From assembly GCF_036010485.1 (NCBI RefSeq), contig NZ_CP108568.1:7573001-7637000 (forward strand): a stretch of DNA of 64,000 nt, given 5' to 3'. This document shows positions 58,244-64,000 of this stretch, piece by piece. The position numbers and the translations under genes were made by a program. Positions within the stretch are counted from its first letter, which is position 1. Each line of letters starts with the position of its first letter. The notes below the pieces were generated by a model that made no database searches, was not told where the DNA came from, and worked only from the letters and a program-made list of their open reading frames with translations. The stretch is from Streptomyces sp. NBC_01198 (GTDB taxonomy: Bacteria > Actinomycetota > Actinomycetes > Streptomycetales > Streptomycetaceae).

Positions 58244-59461
58244 TTACGGGCCTTCCGCCGCCGCGGGCTCCCTGCTCCCGGCGGGTGCGACGGCGGCGAC
58301 CACCGTCGCACCGGAGGGCGCACCGCGGTCCAGGACTCCCGCGGTCACCGCGACCGCCAGGCCCACCACGGTGAGCGCGGCTCCGACCAGCGCGGGCGAG
58401 GTCCAGCCCCATCCGGCCGCGATGGCGGCACCGCCCAGCCAGGCGCCGCCGGCGTTGGCGAGGTTGAAGGCGGAGTGGTTGGAGGCGGAGGCGAGGGTGG
58501 GGGCGCGGCGGGCCTTGTTCATCACCAGCATCTGCAGCGGTGTGGTGGTCATGAAGCCGACCGCGCCCAGGACCAGGACCGCGACGGGGGCGGTCGCCTT
58601 GGACTGGGCGGCGTAGTGGAAGCCGACGAGGACCACGGCGAGCGCGGCCAGCGAGCCGTAGAGCGTCGGGCGCAGGGCCCGGTCGGTGAGCCAGCCGGCG
58701 GCGAGCGCGCCGAGCGTCATGCCGATGCCGAACAGCGCGAGCAGTACGGTCACGGTGGCGTCGGCGTAACCGGTGACCTCGGTCATCATCGAGGCGAGGT
58801 AGCTGTAGACGGCGAACACCCCGGCGAAGCCGAACACCGCGGTGAGCAGCCCGAGCAGCACCTGCGGCTCGCGCAGCGCCTGCAACTCCTGGCGGACGCC
58901 GCCGTGTTCCTCCTCGGGCTGCTGCGGCACGAGCAGCGCGAGCGCGGCCAGCGAGAGCAGCCCGATCACGGTCACCACCAGGAAGGTGGCCCGCCAGCCC
59001 AGGTTCTGGCCGAGCAGGGTGGCGGCGGGCACGCCGACGATGTTGGCGATCGTCAGGCCGAGGAACATCGCGGCGACCGCGCGCGCCCTGCGGTCCTCCG
59101 CGACCAGCCGCGCCGCCACCACCGCGCCGACGCCGAAGAAGGCGCCGTGCGGCAGTCCGGCGAGAAACCGTCCGGCGAGCAGCGTCCCGTAGCCGGGGGC
59201 GACCGCGGAGGCCGCGTTGCCGACGGTGAACAGCGCCATCAGCAGCAGGAGCATCCGCTTGCGCGGAATGCGGGCGCCGAGCCCGGTGAGCAGCGGGGCG
59301 CCGACGACGACGCCGAGCGCGTAGGCCGAGACCAGATACCCGGCGGTGGGCACCGAGGTGCCCAGGTCGTCGGCGACGTCGGGCAGCAGGCCCATCATCA
59401 TGAATTCCGTGGTGCCGATACCGAAGGCGCTCACCGCGAGGGCGAGGATGGCCAGGGGCAT
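58244..59461 (-). CDS. MFS exporter, AraJ/DHA1-like
   Basis: A 405-residue 12-TM major facilitator of the AraJ/DHA1 group: MPLAILALAVSAFGIGTTEF, MMMGLLPDVADDLG, GRFLAGLPHGAFFGVGAVVA, IANIVGVPAATLLGQNLGWR. Such proteins export sugars, drugs or arabinose-like compounds. The ATG has AAGGAAG at 6 nt. It is divergent from the tuf3 gene and its promoter region holds a GTCACC-GGCG-GGTGAC palindrome at 59559-59574 (a possible operator). The substrate is not predictable. Confidence 0.9.
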   Translation of the reverse strand: MPLAILALAVSAFGIGTTEFMMMGLLPDVADDLGTSVPTAGYLVSAYALGVVVGAPLLTGLGARIPRKRMLLLLMALFTVGNAASAVAPGYGTLLAGRFLAGLPHGAFFGVGAVVAARLVAEDRRARAVAAMFLGLTIANIVGVPAATLLGQNLGWRATFLVVTVIGLLSLAALALLVPQQPEEEHGGVRQELQALREPQVLLGLLTAVFGFAGVFAVYSYLASMMTEVTGYADATVTVLLALFGIGMTLGALAAGWLTDRALRPTLYGSLAALAVVLVGFHYAAQSKATAPVAVLVLGAVGFMTTTPLQMLVMNKARRAPTLASASNHSAFNLANAGGAWLGGAAIAAGWGWTSPALVGAALTVVGLAVAVTAGVLDRGAPSGATVVAAVAPAGSREPAAAEGP

Positions 59462-59661
59462 GGAGCTTCCTTCGAACGGGGTGGGGACGGCGGGCCGCCG
59501 GTGGGACGGCCTAAGTTCAACCGCGGAACAAATTCTCTCACCCTGCGGATTCCCCCACGTCACCGGCGGGTGACGGTAGACCGACACGCAGGTGTCGGAC
59601 CTACGGGCCCGGCGGGTAAAACCGTTCGACGCGCGGGCGTTGGCCCGTCATCATCGGTGAC

Positions 59662-59793
59662 ATGTTCCGGCTCGCCTTCCTCGCAGACGCCACCGCAGCA
59701 GCGGTCGCGTCGAAGGCTGCCTGCGCCGCCCCGGCCGCATCCGCCGCCCGGGCCGCCTTCCGGAACGCATCCTTCGACGGCGCCCGACGCTGA
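59662..59793 (+). CDS. Candidate 43-residue Ala-rich leader peptide of tuf3
   Basis: A short frame starting ATG after GGTGAC codes for 43 residues, 19 of them Ala (MFRLAFLADATAAAVASKAA at the start), with no domain. Its TGA stop lies at the base of the hairpin at 59792-59838. The position suggests a translated leader that could influence folding of the following structure and tuf3 expression. Without homologue data it could be a chance frame. Confidence 0.35.
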   Translation: MFRLAFLADATAAAVASKAACAAPAASAARAAFRNASFDGARR

Positions 59794-59838
59794 CCCTCCC
59801 CGGACCGACGTCCGGCAGGACCCCGCACGGGGAGGGTC
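59792..59838 (+). promoter_or_regulatory. Leader hairpin upstream of tuf3
   Basis: Arms GACCCTCCCCG and CGGGGAGGGTC form an 11-bp stem around a 25-nt loop that contains CCGGA/TCCGG, 52 nt before the tuf3 start. It could act as an attenuator or stabilise the mRNA. Confidence 0.5.
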
Positions 59839-59890
59839 GGCCAGGCCCAGGGGTCCACGACAGATCGGCGTCCCAGGAGGAGACACCGTC

Positions 59891-61069
<1,179 letters not shown>

Positions 61070-61071
61070 GC

Positions 61072-61115
61072 CCTGCCGCTGCCCGGTACGTGATCACGTA
61101 CCGGGCAGCGGCAGG
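61072..61115. terminator. Perfect hairpin terminator after tuf3
   Basis: A perfect 44-bp palindrome (22-bp arms, beginning CCTGCCGCTGCCCGGTACG) directly follows the tuf3 stop and precedes the leaderless start of the next gene by about 30 bp. Confidence 0.85.
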
Positions 61116-61146
61116 TCCCGCGTGCGGGACAGGCGACAATGGGCCG

Positions 61147-62178
61147 GTGGATCAGCACGAGGACCGCCCGGCCCCGACGTCGGCGCAGACACCGGCCCGG
61201 ACTCCGGACGCAGCATCGGCGCCGGATCCCGCATCGGCGCCGGACGCGCCGCGGAGCCCGGACCCCGCGCCGACCGCGGACCCCGCGCCCGCCGGGGCGC
61301 CCGAAGCCGCGCCGACCCCGGAACCGGTGCCGGTGGTCCGTACGGTGGACTTCGGGACGGCCAGGCTGCTCCCCGACATCGACCGCGAGCGGGCCTGGCT
61401 GCTCACCGTCGACGAAGCGCCGCAGTCGTACGTGGACCTCGACGACCCGGCGCACCTGGAGTTCGAGTACGTACGGCGTATCGCCTACGCCGTCGCGGCC
61501 GCCTTCCCCGCGGGCGAACCGTTGCGGGCGGTGCACCTCGGGGGAGGGGCGATGACGCTGGCCCGCTGGCTCGCCGCCGACCGGCCGGGGTCGGCCCAGC
61601 AGGTGGTGGAGGCCGATCTGCGGCTGGCCGCGCTGGTCGCCGAGGTGCTGCCGCTGCCCGATCCCTCGGTGACCGTGCACACCGCCGACGCGCGGGGCTG
61701 GCTCGCGGCGGCAGGCACCGCCACCGCGGACCTGGTGGTGGCGGACGTCTTCGGCGGCTCCCGGGCGCCCGCGGCGCTGACGTCGGTGGAGTTCGTCCGC
61801 GAGGCGCTGCGCGTGCTGCGCCCCGACGGCGTCTACCTGGCCAATGTCGCCGACGCTGCGCCGTTCACCTTCCTGCGCTCGCAACTGGCCACGCTGCGGG
61901 CCGCGTTGGCGTACGACGGCGCCGATGGCGGTGACCTGTGCCTGCTGGCGGAGCCGGGGGTTTTGCGCGGCCGCCGCTTCGGCAACGCCGTGCTGGTCGC
62001 AAGCCGCCGCCCGCTGCCGGTCCAGGCGCTGTCCCGGCTGTGCGCCGCGGACGCCTTCCCGGCGCGCGTCGTCCACGGGGCCGCGCTGTCCCGGCTCACC
62101 GGCGGCGCCGACCCGGTCGACGACGCCTCGGCGACAGCCTCACCGCGGCCGCCCGAGGGCGCATTCACCGTCGGCTGA
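61147..62178 (+). CDS. Spermidine synthase-like methyltransferase-fold protein
   Basis: A 343-residue protein. The first ~75 residues are a low-complexity Pro/Ala/Asp-rich tail of variable type. Residues about 85-310 form a spermidine-synthase/SAM-methyltransferase-like fold: VHLGGGAMTLARWLAADRPG (nucleotide-binding glycine loop), VVEADLRLAALVAEV, TADARGWLAAAGTA, LVVADVFGG. Actinobacterial genes of this type are annotated spermidine synthase-like without proof of aminopropyltransfer. The GTG start lies 7 nt after a GACAAT -10-like box, suggesting a leaderless transcript. It follows tuf3 but has its own promoter. Confidence 0.8.
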   Translation: MDQHEDRPAPTSAQTPARTPDAASAPDPASAPDAPRSPDPAPTADPAPAGAPEAAPTPEPVPVVRTVDFGTARLLPDIDRERAWLLTVDEAPQSYVDLDDPAHLEFEYVRRIAYAVAAAFPAGEPLRAVHLGGGAMTLARWLAADRPGSAQQVVEADLRLAALVAEVLPLPDPSVTVHTADARGWLAAAGTATADLVVADVFGGSRAPAALTSVEFVREALRVLRPDGVYLANVADAAPFTFLRSQLATLRAALAYDGADGGDLCLLAEPGVLRGRRFGNAVLVASRRPLPVQALSRLCAADAFPARVVHGAALSRLTGGADPVDDASATASPRPPEGAFTVG

Positions 62179-62349
62179 CCGGGCCCGGGCGAGTGGGCGC
62201 GGTCACACGGGGCCGCGCCGGGCCACTGGCGGGAGGCCGGGGCTCGCGTACGTACCTGTGGCGCGTCCGGCTTCGCGGACGGACCTCCGCCCATGCCGTG
62301 AGCGCGTCACCCGGCCGAGTGCGGCCCCGGCCGGTCCGCGAAGGCGTCG

Positions 62350-63639
62350 TCACAACGCCGCGTTGCTGTCCTGCGCCGGTGTCCGTACCGGCTGCGGGCT
62401 CGCCGGACGCGGCTTGCGCTCCATCCGGCGGACGTCAGGCAGCAGCAGGACCGCGAGGCTGAGCAGGACGACCAGCCCCGACGACCCCCACAGTGCGCGC
62501 GTACGGCCGAAGACCGACGCCGCGGGTCCTGCCAGCGCCAGCGCCAGCGGGGTCAGCGCGACCGAGCCCAGCCAGTCGAAGGCCGACACCCGGGAGATCA
62601 GGTCCTCGGGGACCTCCTGGTGGAGCGCGAGCATCCAGTTGACCGCGAAGACCTCGATCGCCACGCCGCCGCCGAACATCACCGCGGCCAGCGCCCAGGC
62701 AGGCAGCGTGAGCGCGAGCGCCGCCGAGGGCAGGGCCAGCGGGAACACCCCGAGGGTGCCGACGACCAGCATCCGGCGCGGCCGCCAGCGCATCATCAGC
62801 ACCGCGCCCAGCGCCGTCCCCGCCCCGCCCGCGGCCAGCGCGAGTCCCCACGGTCCTGCGCCGCCGAGGCTCTCCCTGGAGACCAGCGGGCCGTAGACCG
62901 CCTCGACCGCGTTCACCATGCCGTTGACGACGGCGAACTGCAGCACGATGCCCCACAGCCAGGATGTGGAGGCCACCACCTGCCAGCCCTCCCGCAGTTC
63001 ACGCAGCATGCCGCCGGACCGCGGTCCCCGGTCGGCGTGCGCGACGTCGATACGGGCCCGCATCGCCGCGGCCACCGCGAAGCCGGCGGCGTCGACCGCC
63101 AGCACCCAGCCGGCCCCGAAGGCGGCCACCAGCGCGCCGCCGACCGCAGAGCCGCCGATCGTCGCCGCGTTCGTGGCCAGCCGGTAGACGGAGAAGGCCT
63201 GGCCGGCGTGCGCCGGCTCGACGGTGGCGAGCAGCAGGCCCTGGGCGGCGGGGGAGAAGAAGGCCAGCGCCCCGCCGCCGACCGCGGTCAACGCCGCCAT
63301 CTGCCACAGCGTGGCGTGCCCGGTGAGCACCAGCGCGGCGAAAAGCGCCTGGGAGCAGGCGTTGACGATGTTCGCAACCGCCATCACCCGCTGCCGCGGC
63401 AGCCGGTCCGCGACCGCGCCGCCGACCAGCAGCAGCACCACCATCCCCGCGGTGCGGGCGGCCGCCACCAGACCGACGTCGGTGGCGCTGCCGCCGGACT
63501 CGATGACCGCGAAGGCCGCGGCCACGGTGGCACCGGAGTTGCCGATGCCGGTGATGAACGACGCACCCACCAGCAACCGGAAGTTCCGCCCTGCCCAAGG
63601 CGGGAAACCCGGCCGGCGCGGGTCGTGGTGTTCTGCCAT
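62350..63639 (-). CDS. MFS exporter, DHA3-like
   Basis: A 429-residue 12-TM major facilitator of the macrolide-efflux/DHA3 kind: RNFRLLVGASFITGIGNSGA, GLVAAARTAGMVVLLLVGGA, VADRLPRQRVMAVANIVNAC, DLISRVSAFDWLGSVALTPL. Such transporters export antibiotics or siderophores. A GATAGT box ends 6 nt before the ATG, so it is probably leaderless. It converges on the spermidine-synthase-like gene. Substrate unknown; no resistance can be assigned. Confidence 0.9.
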   Translation of the reverse strand: MAEHHDPRRPGFPPWAGRNFRLLVGASFITGIGNSGATVAAAFAVIESGGSATDVGLVAAARTAGMVVLLLVGGAVADRLPRQRVMAVANIVNACSQALFAALVLTGHATLWQMAALTAVGGGALAFFSPAAQGLLLATVEPAHAGQAFSVYRLATNAATIGGSAVGGALVAAFGAGWVLAVDAAGFAVAAAMRARIDVAHADRGPRSGGMLRELREGWQVVASTSWLWGIVLQFAVVNGMVNAVEAVYGPLVSRESLGGAGPWGLALAAGGAGTALGAVLMMRWRPRRMLVVGTLGVFPLALPSAALALTLPAWALAAVMFGGGVAIEVFAVNWMLALHQEVPEDLISRVSAFDWLGSVALTPLALALAGPAASVFGRTRALWGSSGLVVLLSLAVLLLPDVRRMERKPRPASPQPVRTPAQDSNAAL

Positions 63640-63748
63640 CAGGGGACTATCGCCGACCCCCGGCGGACTGCCAACCCATTAAGGCGACGTCAGCGGGCGG
63701 CCGCGTACGGGCGCTGCCTCCCGCTCAGCTCTTCCCCGGCCGACCCGC

Positions 63749-64000
63749 TCACTTCTTCATCGGCCGGATGGAACTCTTGATCTTGTCGACCACGGACTGC
63801 GCGATCTGGTCGGGCACGCCCTGCCGCGCCCACAGCACCCACACCACGGGGGTGGGCTTGTCGGGTTGGGACGGGTCGAGCCAGGCGACGGTGTACGCGA
63901 TGCCGTTCGAGGAGCACTTGTCGGCCTTGGGCACCGCGGTGGTGGTGGCCTGCGCCTGCCAGCCGGTGATCCCGTAGGAGTTGTGGAACGCCTTGCTGTT
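63749..64000 (-). CDS. Unknown protein, N-terminus beyond the window
   Basis: The last 83 residues of a leftward gene are visible (YGITGWQAQATTTAVPKADK, GIAYTVAWLDPSQPDKP, VVWVLWARQGVPDQIAQSVV). The sequence has one Cys and a basic tail and no domain that I recognise. The upstream part lies outside the window, so nothing can be said about a signal peptide or start. It ends 109 bp before the start of the DHA3-like gene's transcript on the same strand. Confidence 0.6.
   Translation of the reverse strand, partial: NSKAFHNSYGITGWQAQATTTAVPKADKCSSNGIAYTVAWLDPSQPDKPTPVVWVLWARQGVPDQIAQSVVDKIKSSIRPMKK

Larger units (their letters stand above)
59462..59890. promoter_or_regulatory. Divergent promoter and structured leader region of MFS and tuf3 genes
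   Basis: A 429-bp gap. It holds a GTCACC-GGCG-GGTGAC palindrome (59559-59574), a CCGACAC-GCAG-GTGTCGG stem (59581-59598), a 43-codon small frame and a larger hairpin, the last two annotated separately. The long, structured 5' region in front of tuf3 is notable. Confidence 0.5.

Noticed and set aside
58475..59890. In-frame upstream extension of tuf3
   Set aside because: The frame is open for 1.4 kb, but EF-Tu similarity starts exactly at the ATG after AGGAGGAG, and the upstream part is antisense to a real MFS gene.

Overview
The window is high-GC chromosomal DNA from a Streptomyces-like actinomycete. The signs are strong third-position G/C bias, two SARP activators and a LAL/LuxR regulator, rare in-frame TTA (bldA-type) codons in accessory genes, a third-type EF-Tu, many TANNNT -10 boxes placed 6-8 nt before a start codon (leaderless genes), and many secreted or regulatory paralogues. 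No rRNA, tRNA or CRISPR array was found. It reads as accessory DNA: the edge of a secondary-metabolite cluster followed by redox, regulatory, secretion and mobile-element islands. Layout: (1) 1-11.8 kb looks like a biosynthetic cluster edge: a KAS III-like synthase running off the window, a secreted allene-oxide-cyclase-like barrel, a stand-alone ACP, two SARPs, a TTA-containing methyltransferase, a TetR/LLM flavin pair sharing an operator, a TTA-containing LAL activator and a P450. (2) 12-20.2 kb holds a fold-III PLP enzyme, an AraC regulator, a protozoan-type IMP dehydrogenase, a divergent CMD/LysR pair and a large PAS-GAF-SpoIIE-HATPase protein whose phosphatase motifs are degenerate. (3) 20.2-34.5 kb holds TrmO, HtpX, an NDH-2-like gene paired with a cyclic-nucleotide-domain thioredoxin-reductase-like gene, a His-rich secreted peptide, a FUSC transporter, a ferredoxin-reductase-like gene, an SDR/TetR pair with three matching operators, a cupin, a methyltransferase, a zinc alcohol dehydrogenase and an aldo-keto reductase. 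(4) 34.7-47.8 kb is a surface and conflict-like region: an AT-rich patch with a small four-cysteine secreted protein, a predicted macro-like/KAP membrane P-loop NTPase, a divergent HTH-TM-trefoil protein, a WXG100-like protein with a WXG-amidase effector candidate, a PF04185 phosphoesterase, an SMP-30-like propeller, an alcohol dehydrogenase and a secreted ricin-type lectin. (5) 48-56.6 kb is recombinogenic: IS5-family remnants around a DUF5959-like gene, an epoxide hydrolase/NTF2/VOC operon with a divergent TetR, a truncated formyltransferase-like gene and an enoyl-CoA hydratase. It ends in an intact 2.44-kb IS481-family transposon carrying a CmlR/Cmx-like exporter, with clear terminal repeats and a 6-bp GCTAGG target duplication. 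(6) 56.8-64 kb holds a flavin reductase, a TVP38-family membrane protein, two MFS exporters, a Tuf3-type EF-Tu behind a structured leader with a small ORF, a spermidine-synthase-like protein and a partial unknown gene. The most distinctive items are the IS481 transposon, whose transposase stop codon lies in the duplicated CTAG target and whose transposase start overlaps the exporter stop, and the macro-like/KAP NTPase beside a WXG100-amidase effector pair.
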